From positions 1 through 5,044 of the forward strand of contig CACHBY010000026.1 of NCBI GenBank assembly GCA_902578175.1: a DNA stretch of 5,044 nt, given 5' to 3'. Position 1 is the stretch's first letter. Each line of letters opens with the position of its first letter. The notes beneath the pieces are model-generated. The model saw nothing but the letters and a program-made list of their open reading frames with translations, was not told the origin of the DNA and searched no databases. The stretch is from an uncultured Pelagibacteraceae bacterium (GTDB lineage: Bacteria; Pseudomonadota; Alphaproteobacteria; Pelagibacterales; Pelagibacteraceae). Position numbers and translations under genes: made by a program. Positions 1-5,044 of this stretch are shown here, in pieces.

Positions 1-635
1 TTAAAGAAATTGTAAAAAATAATGGTGATGCAATTTATGTAGAAGCAGATGTTTCAAACGAAGCAAGTGTTAAAAACTTGATATCAGAAACAATCAATAG
101 ATTTGATCAAATAGATATATTGATTAATAATGCTGGGATAAGACATGTTAAAAAACTTGAAAATCATGATTTAAAAGATTGGAATGACATGATTTCTGTC
201 AATCTTACTGGTCCATATATTTGTTGTCAGGCAGTAATACCGGAGATGAAAAAAATTGGTAAAGGTAAAATTATAAATTTTGGTTCAATTGCTAGTTTCA
301 TGGGTAGACCTGATCGTGTAGGATACGTTGCCGCCAAAAGTGGAATACTGGGTTTAACTAGAGCTCTTGCTATAGATTTGAAGGGAACAAATATAAATGT
401 TAATACAATTTGTCCAGGTCTTATATCTACACCATTTAATAAAAAATATGCAGAAGATCCAACTCATGGAGAAAAATGGGGAAAAGAAACAATAGTTGGT
501 AGGTGGGGACTACCATCTGATATAGTTGGCGCAGCAGTTTTTTTATCATCTAGTGAATCTGATTTTATTAATGGATCTGAGATTAAAATTGATGGTGGTT
601 GGTTAGCTGCTAAAACAAGAGAAGGTGAATTGTAA
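1..635 (+). CDS. Short-chain dehydrogenase/reductase (SDR), 5'-truncated by window edge
   Basis: This is the C-terminal 210 codons of a classical SDR, an NAD(P)-dependent cytoplasmic oxidoreductase acting on alcohol/carbonyl groups. The frame is open from base 3 to the TAA at 633-635 and continues upstream without a stop. The TTG at 78-80 is therefore an internal Leu codon, not the start. Visible motifs are A-D-V-S near the left end (the usual adenine-contacting Asp-Val), NNAG (126-137), the catalytic Ser in FGSIAS (codon 285-287), and YVAAK with catalytic Tyr (324-326) and Lys (336-338). The Ser-Tyr spacing of 13 residues is as expected. The CPG motif follows and the protein ends in a typical IDGGW segment. 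Compared with the usual ~250 residues, about 40 N-terminal residues including the TGxxxGxG dinucleotide loop lie outside the window, so NAD versus NADP preference cannot be judged. It sits 2 nt before the aldehyde dehydrogenase gene, implying one operon. The substrate is unknown; the family is too broad to assign one. Confidence 0.93.
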   Translation, partial: KEIVKNNGDAIYVEADVSNEASVKNLISETINRFDQIDILINNAGIRHVKKLENHDLKDWNDMISVNLTGPYICCQAVIPEMKKIGKGKIINFGSIASFMGRPDRVGYVAAKSGILGLTRALAIDLKGTNINVNTICPGLISTPFNKKYAEDPTHGEKWGKETIVGRWGLPSDIVGAAVFLSSSESDFINGSEIKIDGGWLAAKTREGEL

Positions 636-637
636 TT

Positions 638-2155
638 ATGAGTGATTTTTTGAGTAATTTTGAAAAAGCAATTAAAAATGCAAAAAGATTATCAAATAAA
701 ATTTTAATAGGTGGTAAATTAATCTCTACATCAAAAGATAATAAAATTAATGTAATAAATCCTAGCACTGGAGAAGATATTGGTGAAGCTCCTCAATGTA
801 ATAAGGTTGATGTTGATCTTGCGGTAAAATCTTCCCTAAATGCTTTTAAAGAGTGGAAAAAAATTCCTGCAAGAGAAAGAGGAAGACTAGTAGAGTTGGG
901 TGCTAGAAAACTTGAGCAAAGGAGAGATGAGATTGAAACTTTGCTAGCACTGGATACCGGTAATGCACTAAGAACACAGGCTATACCTGAGACATCGGCG
1001 TCAATTGAATTAACAAGAATGTTTGCAGGTTTATCTGGAGAGATAAAGGGTGAGAATTATCCTCCAAACATCTTAAATACTTTACACTACACAACAAGAG
1101 ATCCAATCGGCGTAGTGTGTGCTATCGTTCCTTGGAATGCTCCTTTATTTTTAACTGTTGCAAAGATAGCTCCAGCAATTGTAGCAGGTAATACTGTAGT
1201 TTTAAAAACAGCTGAACAAGCACCTTTCTGTGCTTTATTATTAGCAGAAATTTTTCAACAGGAACTTCCACCAGGAGTTTTAAATGTTATTTCTGGATAT
1301 GGAGAAGAATGTGGTGAGCCACTATTAACTCATCCTGATGTCAGGAAAATTACTTTCACAGGTTCATTTAATGTTGGTAAAATTATTGCTCAAAAAGCAG
1401 CTCCAAAACTTTGTCCAGTAACATTAGAACTTGGTGGAAAAAATCCTAATATAATCATGAGCGACGCAGATCTTGATATTGCTATACCTGGTGTGATCGA
1501 TGGTATGAGATATACCAGACAAGGACAAGCATGTACCGCTGGTTCAAGAGTTTATGTGCAAGAAAAAATTTATGAAAAAGTTTTAGATGGTGTTGTTGAT
1601 AGATTAAAAAATCTTAAAATGGGAAATGCTTTAGATGAAAATTCAGATATAGGAGCGATAATTTCAGAAGATCAACTGGTCAGAACATTACATTATATGA
1701 ATATTGCAAAAGAAAACCCATCAACAAAAATTCTACATGGAGGTAATCAAAAAAAAGGTGGCGAATATAAAGAAGGTTTTTTTTATGAACCTACGTTATT
1801 ATCGGGTGTTCCAGTAAATTCACCCGTGTGTCAGGAAGAAATATTTGGTCCAGTTGCTTGTGCAATTCCATTTAAATCATTTGATGAAGTTATAAAAAGT
1901 GCAAATGATACACCTTTTGGATTATCAGCAGTTTTATGGACACAAAATCTATCAAGAGCACTTCAATTTGTTGAGGAAATTGAAGCAGGTTTTGTTCAAG
2001 TTAATCAATGTGTGGCACCAAGAGCGAATGTTTCTTATGGTGGATTAAAAATGAGTGGTCTAGGTAAAGAATATGCTTTTGATAGTATGATTAATCATTT
2101 TACACAAAGTAAAACAGTTTTGATAAATAGAGGTAAATCAAATATAGATAAATAA
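638..2155 (+). CDS. NAD-type aldehyde dehydrogenase family protein
   Basis: This is a complete cytoplasmic ALDH of 505 residues, a normal length for the superfamily, which oxidises an aldehyde to the carboxylate. The active-site set is intact: Asn167 in VPWNAP, Lys190 in VLKTAEQ, general-base Glu264 in LELGGKNP, nucleophile Cys299 in GQACTAGSR, and the EEIFGPV cofactor-binding segment near residue 400. Glu193, three residues after Lys190, matches the position that in ALDH2-type enzymes binds the adenosine ribose. This suggests preference for NAD+ over NADP+ (inference). The ATG at 638 follows the SDR stop by 2 nt, with a purine-rich AGAAGGTG about 12 nt upstream as a possible ribosome site. 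The stop is 2 nt before the next gene. The first ~20 residues are a charged extension before the ALDH core. The aldehyde is not identifiable from sequence; betaine aldehyde-like, hydroxymuconic semialdehyde-like and other substrates are all possible. It does not look like a CoA-acylating methylmalonate-semialdehyde dehydrogenase, because the usual mmsA motifs are not evident. Confidence 0.95.
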   Translation: MSDFLSNFEKAIKNAKRLSNKILIGGKLISTSKDNKINVINPSTGEDIGEAPQCNKVDVDLAVKSSLNAFKEWKKIPARERGRLVELGARKLEQRRDEIETLLALDTGNALRTQAIPETSASIELTRMFAGLSGEIKGENYPPNILNTLHYTTRDPIGVVCAIVPWNAPLFLTVAKIAPAIVAGNTVVLKTAEQAPFCALLLAEIFQQELPPGVLNVISGYGEECGEPLLTHPDVRKITFTGSFNVGKIIAQKAAPKLCPVTLELGGKNPNIIMSDADLDIAIPGVIDGMRYTRQGQACTAGSRVYVQEKIYEKVLDGVVDRLKNLKMGNALDENSDIGAIISEDQLVRTLHYMNIAKENPSTKILHGGNQKKGGEYKEGFFYEPTLLSGVPVNSPVCQEEIFGPVACAIPFKSFDEVIKSANDTPFGLSAVLWTQNLSRALQFVEEIEAGFVQVNQCVAPRANVSYGGLKMSGLGKEYAFDSMINHFTQSKTVLINRGKSNIDK

Positions 2156-2157
2156 AT

Positions 2158-2772
2158 ATGACAGATCAGATTGCATTTATAGGTGTTGGAAATATGGGTA
2201 ACCCAATGGCAGATCAATTAGTAAAGGCTGGAAAAAAAGTCAAAGCCTACGATGTATCTCAAGAAATGATAAAAAAAGCAAAAGAAGCAAATCTGGATGT
2301 TGTTGAAACTTTAGACGAAGTACTTGAGGGTGCAAATTTTATAATCTCAATGTTGCCAGAAGGCAAACATGTAAAGTCACTTTTTTTAGGAGAGCATGGC
2401 ATAATCGATAAAATTTCAAAGGATGGGTTAATAATCGATTGTTCAACTATTGATATTGAAACCTCACTGTTATTAGGTACAGAGGCAAAAAAAAGAGGGA
2501 TTAAAATGATTGATGCACCTGTAACAGGAGGAGTAATGGGGGCAAGAATAGGAAAACTTAACTTTTTGGTCGGTGGAGATGATGACGCAGTTAATTTGGC
2601 AAGACCATTAATGGATATTATGGGCCAAAAAATTTTACATGCTGGACCTCAAGGAAGTGGAGTTGGTGTTAAAATTTGTAACAACATGTCTTTAGGTATA
2701 TCAATGATAGCTGCTTCTGAAGCATTGATGCTAGCTAAAAGACTGAAGATGGATTTAAAAAAAAGTTCATGA
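2158..2772 (+). CDS. 3-hydroxyisobutyrate dehydrogenase family protein, N-terminal part (frameshifted gene)
   Basis: This is the N-terminal two thirds of a beta-hydroxyacid dehydrogenase (family of MmsB, GarR/GlxR and related enzymes), which interconvert a 3-hydroxy acid and its semialdehyde with NAD(P). Motifs are the Rossmann loop GVGNMGNPM (residues 9-17), Asp32 after the second beta strand (favouring NAD(H), an inference), the substrate loop DAPVTGG (119-125, with Thr where Ser is common), and GVGVKICNN with catalytic Lys172 and Asn176. The frame ends at a TGA (2770-2772) after an A8 run. Dropping one A makes it continue into the 2777-3085 frame, giving a 308-residue protein close to the ~295 typical of the family. 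As written, the product is 204 residues and lacks the C-terminal helical domain, so it is probably inactive alone. TGA is the only such stop among the genes here. The start ATG lies 2 nt after the ALDH stop with no clear Shine-Dalgarno, suggesting coupled translation. The family assignment is firm; the choice between hydroxyisobutyrate, tartronate semialdehyde and other substrates is open. Confidence 0.88.
   Translation: MTDQIAFIGVGNMGNPMADQLVKAGKKVKAYDVSQEMIKKAKEANLDVVETLDEVLEGANFIISMLPEGKHVKSLFLGEHGIIDKISKDGLIIDCSTIDIETSLLLGTEAKKRGIKMIDAPVTGGVMGARIGKLNFLVGGDDDAVNLARPLMDIMGQKILHAGPQGSGVGVKICNNMSLGISMIAASEALMLAKRLKMDLKKSS
2757..2764 (+). other. Frameshift site: A8 homopolymer with one A too many for the reading frame
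   Basis: Eight consecutive A residues lie exactly where the hydroxyacid dehydrogenase frame breaks. With eight A the reading is Met-Asp-Leu-Lys-Lys-Ser-Ser-stop. With seven it becomes Met-Asp-Leu-Lys-Lys-Val-His-Glu-Ile-Met and runs on into the downstream frame, matching the family's usual continuation of this helix. The shift required is +1 for the ribosome, or loss of one base. Candidate causes are a sequencing or assembly error, a strain-level mutation, or RNA polymerase slippage that repairs part of the transcripts. Confidence 0.85.
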
Positions 2773-2776
2773 AATA

Positions 2777-3085
2777 ATGAAAAATGCATCTGGAAATAAT
2801 TGGGCACTATCAACTTACACTCCTTTGCCAAATTTAACTGAAGGCGTTCCGTCAAATAACAAATACAGACCAGGATTTTCTGCCGCTATGATGACCAAAG
2901 ACTTAAAATTAGCTAACGATGCTGCAAAATCTGTAAACGCATCAACTCCATTAGGAAAACATGCTCTAGAAATATTTAGTGAATTTTGTAAAGAAGGGGA
3001 TAGTGAAACAGATTATTCTGGTATTTCAAAAAAAATTGGTGGTGATGCTTGGAATTATCCTTTTGATCCAAAAGGCAAAGATTAG
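2777..3085 (+). CDS. 3-hydroxyisobutyrate dehydrogenase family protein, C-terminal part (frameshifted gene)
   Basis: This is the all-helical C-terminal domain of the same hydroxyacid dehydrogenase, in the +1 frame relative to its N-terminal part. Coding similarity really begins at base 2765, just after the A8 run. The ATG at 2777 is simply the first Met in the frame and corresponds to residue 207 of the restored protein. Features typical of the family's C-terminal domain are the W-A-L-S-T-Y-T-P-L-P segment and the conserved K-D-L-K-L-A motif (Lys41 here, about 247 in the restored protein). The stop is TAG at 3083-3085. The ATG lies 4 nt after the TGA of the upstream frame, so termination-reinitiation making two separate chains is conceivable, but there is no ribosome site for it. 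I consider this half of one broken gene, not an independent gene. Confidence 0.85.
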   Translation: MKNASGNNWALSTYTPLPNLTEGVPSNNKYRPGFSAAMMTKDLKLANDAAKSVNASTPLGKHALEIFSEFCKEGDSETDYSGISKKIGGDAWNYPFDPKGKD

Positions 3086-3121
3086 TTTAGAATTAATAAA
3101 AAATTACGTTTAAGATTTATA

Positions 3122-3127
3122 TATAAT
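3122..3127 (+). promoter_or_regulatory. Possible -10 element for dctP
   Basis: A perfect TATAAT hexamer lies 84 nt before the dctP start, in the only sizeable gap between the dehydrogenase block and the transporter. No convincing -35 hexamer is seen 16-18 nt upstream; that region is A/T only. In DNA this AT-rich the hexamer can arise by chance, so this is a weak prediction. If used, transcription would start near 3134. Confidence 0.3.
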
Positions 3128-3166
3128 TACTTTACTTTCTTATTTCAATAATGTTTACTACCACAA

Positions 3167-3183
3167 TTATTAAGTCTTAATAA
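3167..3183 (+). promoter_or_regulatory. Perfect 17-nt palindrome, candidate operator in dctP leader
   Basis: TTATTAAG-T-CTTAATAA is an inverted repeat with 8-bp perfect arms around a single central base, ending 9 nt before the dctP ribosome-binding site. The arms are mostly A/T and the spacer is one base, so a stable RNA hairpin or terminator is unlikely. The shape suits a dimeric repressor or activator site. No regulator gene is in the window to match it. Confidence 0.4.
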
Positions 3184-3192
3184 ACAAATAAA

Positions 3193-3200
3193 GAGAGGGA
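3193..3200 (+). promoter_or_regulatory. dctP: Shine-Dalgarno sequence of dctP
   Basis: GAGAGGGA, with its GAGG core ending 7 nt before the ATG at 3206, is the best ribosome-binding site in the window. It fixes the dctP start and fits a highly translated periplasmic binding protein. The other genes have weak or distant purine runs. Confidence 0.75.
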
Positions 3201-3205
3201 AATAA

Positions 3206-4294
3206 ATGAAAAAAATCACTTCAATGATTTTAGCTTTAGTTTTTGCAGTTTCTTTAATTAGTTCTGCTTCTGCTAAAACTTTAAAAATCCAACTTACTTT
3301 TCCTAAAACTTCTTACGACGGTCAAATCGTTAAGATGTGGACTGATAGAGTTACTCAATTAACTCGAGGAGAGTTAGTATTTGAACTTTTATCAAAGGGT
3401 GAAGTTGTTGGTATGAAAGAAACACTAGAAGCTGTTGACAAAGGTCTAGTTGATGGTGGTGCTGCTTGGACGCACTACTGGTCTAACTACCATCCAGCTG
3501 CTATGCTATTCGGATCACCTGTTGCAGGTGGAGGAATTGGATTATCAACTAAATCATGGTTAGCATGGTATTTTGATAATGGTGGAAAAGAGTTATATGA
3601 CAGACTTTGGGATGAAATGGGTATGAATGTTAAAGGATTCGTAATGGCTTCATCTGGACCTGAGGCATTAGGTTGGTTTAAAGAGCCAATTACTAGCATG
3701 GATGATTTCAGAAAGTATAGATTCAGAACTCCTCCAGGAATCCCAGGACAAACTTATAAAGATATTGGTATTGCATCTGTGTCTTTATCAGGTGGTGATA
3801 TTTTACCAGCACTTGAAAAAGGAACTATCGATGCTGCTGAATGGTGTTGTCCAAAGCCAGACTCAGTTTTTGGTTTCCAAAAAGTTCTAAAAAACTACTA
3901 TCTACAAGGTTTGCACCAAAACGTAGTTAATGGTGATATTTACATCAATGGCGATGTATATAATTCTCTAACTGATCATCAAAAATATGCAATGGAAGTT
4001 GCATCTGAGGCGATGATTACTAGAAATATCACAAACAGAGCTGTAGAAAATGGAAAAGCATTGATTGATCTTACTGAAAATCACGGTGTAAAATTATGGG
4101 ATACGCCAGCTGATTATTTCACGGAGTATATGAATGCTGCTCAAGCAACTCTAAAAAAGAACGCTGCAGAAAATGCTTTCTTTAAAGAGGTGTATGACCA
4201 TATGACAGCGCATGCAAAAATAGTTGTGCCATTTATTTCTCAGATGGAAACATCTGATGCATCTATTGGTACTGCATTTGCAAAACAACAATAA
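3206..4294 (+). CDS. dctP: TRAP transporter periplasmic solute-binding protein DctP
   Basis: This is the extracytoplasmic receptor of a tripartite ATP-independent periplasmic (TRAP) transporter. It binds the substrate, usually a carboxylate, and delivers it to the DctQM membrane unit, which is driven by sodium. The protein has 362 residues, usual for the family. Residues 1-23 form a Sec signal peptide (MKK, hydrophobic core, A-S-A) with likely cleavage between 23 and 24. The DctP domain fills the rest. Arg174 in the FRTPPG segment is at the position of the conserved carboxylate-binding Arg. The hallmark GGDILPALEKGTIDAAEW follows, with Glu212 and Trp213. The E-W-x-x-P arrangement resembles the TakP-like branch (2-oxo acids, mannitol/chloroaromatic annotated group), so a 2-oxo or hydroxy acid is a reasonable guess, not a demonstration. 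Two adjacent Cys (214-215) follow the Trp. The gene has its own leader with a good Shine-Dalgarno and is followed by a terminator, so it may be transcribed more than dctQM. Confidence 0.95.
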   Translation: MKKITSMILALVFAVSLISSASAKTLKIQLTFPKTSYDGQIVKMWTDRVTQLTRGELVFELLSKGEVVGMKETLEAVDKGLVDGGAAWTHYWSNYHPAAMLFGSPVAGGGIGLSTKSWLAWYFDNGGKELYDRLWDEMGMNVKGFVMASSGPEALGWFKEPITSMDDFRKYRFRTPPGIPGQTYKDIGIASVSLSGGDILPALEKGTIDAAEWCCPKPDSVFGFQKVLKNYYLQGLHQNVVNGDIYINGDVYNSLTDHQKYAMEVASEAMITRNITNRAVENGKALIDLTENHGVKLWDTPADYFTEYMNAAQATLKKNAAENAFFKEVYDHMTAHAKIVVPFISQMETSDASIGTAFAKQQ

Positions 4295-4304
4295 AACTTA
4301 ATTT

Positions 4305-4338
4305 AAAACGGGGATAAATTTATTTATCCCCGTTTTTT
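4305..4338 (+). terminator. Rho-independent terminator between dctP and dctQ
   Basis: A hairpin stem of 14 bp (4305-4318 paired with 4323-4336) has the core CGGGGATAAA / TTTATCCCCG and a 4-nt TTTA loop. It runs into a T6 tract at 4333-4338. It starts 10 nt after the dctP stop. The five consecutive G/C pairs stand out sharply from the AT-rich surroundings. A run of A on the left side gives it some bidirectional character, but there is no minus-strand gene to use it. Because dctQ follows only 27 nt later on the same strand, the likely role is partial termination that lowers dctQM relative to dctP. Confidence 0.9.
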
Positions 4339-4365
4339 AATAATCGAAATTAATTTAATTGCTCA

Positions 4366-5022
4366 ATGGTTGATAAAAAGTCTAAAGATAATGTAAGTGA
4401 AAATCTGGACATAACGGATGAGCTAATTGCTGAGCGTCGTACTAGCACAAAAATGCCAAAGGACATGGATCCTTGGATGGCAAAAACAATAGAATTTATT
4501 GACAGAAATATGCTTGTTACAGGCAAAATTGTTTGCTGGATAACAGTGCCTTTAATATTTGCAATGGTTTATGAAGTAATTGGAAGGCATTTCTTTAATC
4601 GACCTACACTTTGGTCATTTGATATTAGTAGAATGCTAGCTGGCGCATTATTTATGTTAGGTGCGGCGTATACTTTATCAAAAGGAATACATATAAGAGC
4701 TGATTTTTTATATCGAAACTGGAAAGTAAAAAATCAGGCTATGGTTGATTTATTTTTATATTTATTATTTTTTTTCCCTGGTTTTTTGGTTTTTTTCTGG
4801 GTGAGTTTTGATTACGCTTACACATCAATTTGTGGACGATCAGATCTTATGGAATGCTTGGGGGGCAAAGTTAGAATTCAAAGGGCAATGGACACTACAT
4901 GGATGCCAATAATGTGGCCATTAAAAAGTTGTATGCCTATAGGAGCTTTTTTATTATTGGTTCAAGGAGTATCTGAAGTTCTCAAGAGCTACTATGCCTT
5001 TGTAAAAGGAAGATGGCCATAA
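4366..5022 (+). CDS. dctQ: TRAP transporter small permease subunit DctQ
   Basis: This is the small integral membrane subunit of the TRAP transporter, which pairs with DctM in the inner membrane. The protein has 218 residues with four hydrophobic segments at about 49-70, 86-105, 127-150 and 184-206, the expected topology. The family signature is clear: R-H-F-F-N-R-P-T-L-W after helix 1, then L-G-A-A-Y-T-L-S-K-G-I-H-I-R-A-D-F at the end of helix 2. About 45 charged residues precede helix 1, longer than in many DctQ proteins (160-180 residues in total). No Shine-Dalgarno precedes the ATG at 4366, and Met30, Met34 and Met38 are alternative in-frame starts. AAAGGA lies 13 nt before Met38. I keep 4366 as the longest open frame. 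The gene follows the dctP terminator and overlaps dctM by one base, so the two membrane subunits should be translationally coupled. Confidence 0.92.
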   Translation: MVDKKSKDNVSENLDITDELIAERRTSTKMPKDMDPWMAKTIEFIDRNMLVTGKIVCWITVPLIFAMVYEVIGRHFFNRPTLWSFDISRMLAGALFMLGAAYTLSKGIHIRADFLYRNWKVKNQAMVDLFLYLLFFFPGFLVFFWVSFDYAYTSICGRSDLMECLGGKVRIQRAMDTTWMPIMWPLKSCMPIGAFLLLVQGVSEVLKSYYAFVKGRWP

Positions 5023-5044
5023 TGGAATTTTTTACACCTGAAAT
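5022..5044 (+). CDS. dctM: TRAP transporter large permease subunit DctM, start only (truncated by window edge)
   Basis: The stop of dctQ and an ATG share one base (TAATG). AAAAGGAAG lies about 10 nt upstream as a ribosome site. The seven complete codons read M-E-F-F-T-P-E, which resembles the usual beginning of DctM proteins. DctM is the 12-helix-class transport channel of the TRAP system and normally follows dctQ. The assignment rests on position and this short start; the rest of the gene is outside the window. Confidence 0.75.

Noticed and set aside
78..80. TTG at 78 as the start of a 185-residue SDR
   Set aside because: The frame stays open to the window edge and the upstream residues (ending A-D-V-S-N-E) are typical SDR sequence, so the gene is truncated by the window and TTG is an internal Leu.
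2757..2772. Programmed -1 ribosomal frameshift on the A-rich slippery run
   Set aside because: The downstream part is in the +1 frame, so a -1 shift leads to the wrong frame. Single-base loss or transcript slippage fits better.
2649..2855. Minus-strand frame of 68 codons
   Set aside because: It lies antisense over the conserved coding of the hydroxyacid dehydrogenase and has no recognisable motif or ribosome site.
3086..3120. Terminator after the hydroxyacid dehydrogenase gene
   Set aside because: I found no GC-containing hairpin followed by a T tract here, so read-through into dctP cannot be excluded.
3487..3699. Minus-strand frame of 70 codons inside dctP
   Set aside because: It is a shadow of the dctP coding sequence with no independent support.
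3702..3890. Plus-strand frame of 62 codons overlapping dctP
   Set aside because: It is fully inside dctP in another frame, across conserved receptor motifs, so it is chance.
4345..4358. AT-only palindromic stretch upstream of dctQ as an operator
   Set aside because: It is short and made only of A/T apart from one nearby base, as expected by chance in this composition.

Overview
The window is a low-GC stretch (roughly one third G+C by eye) with very tight gene packing and short intergenic gaps. All genes are on the + strand. The functional stops are TAA or TAG. The base composition, the packing and the pairing of soluble dehydrogenases with a TRAP transporter fit a streamlined marine alphaproteobacterium such as a SAR11/Pelagibacter-like lineage. 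That assignment is an inference from style; no marker gene is present.

Layout: the left half (1-3085) is a catabolic block of three oxidoreductases. These are the 3' part of a short-chain dehydrogenase/reductase (SDR), a complete NAD-type aldehyde dehydrogenase (ALDH), and a beta-hydroxyacid dehydrogenase of the 3-hydroxyisobutyrate dehydrogenase family. The genes are separated by only 2 nt and are almost certainly co-transcribed. The third gene is split into two reading frames by a single extra A in an A8 run at 2757-2764. Removing one A restores a continuous protein of 308 residues.

A 120-nt intergenic region (3086-3205) follows. It holds a -10-like hexamer, a perfect 17-nt palindrome that could be an operator, and a good Shine-Dalgarno sequence. 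The right half encodes a TRAP transporter: the periplasmic solute-binding protein DctP (3206-4294), a strong intrinsic terminator (4305-4338), the small membrane subunit DctQ (4366-5022), and the first seven codons of the large membrane subunit DctM, overlapping dctQ by 1 nt and cut by the window edge. The terminator between dctP and dctQ would allow more binding protein than membrane subunits to be made.

Taken together, the window looks like an uptake-plus-oxidation module. DctPQM would import an organic acid or related small molecule with sodium, and the SDR, ALDH and hydroxyacid dehydrogenase would carry out successive alcohol/aldehyde/acid redox steps. The actual substrate cannot be read from this sequence. 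I see no CRISPR array, mobile element, rRNA, tRNA, defence system or clearly new system. The most unusual points are the frameshift, the palindrome, and a Cys-Cys pair in the expected ligand-binding loop of DctP.
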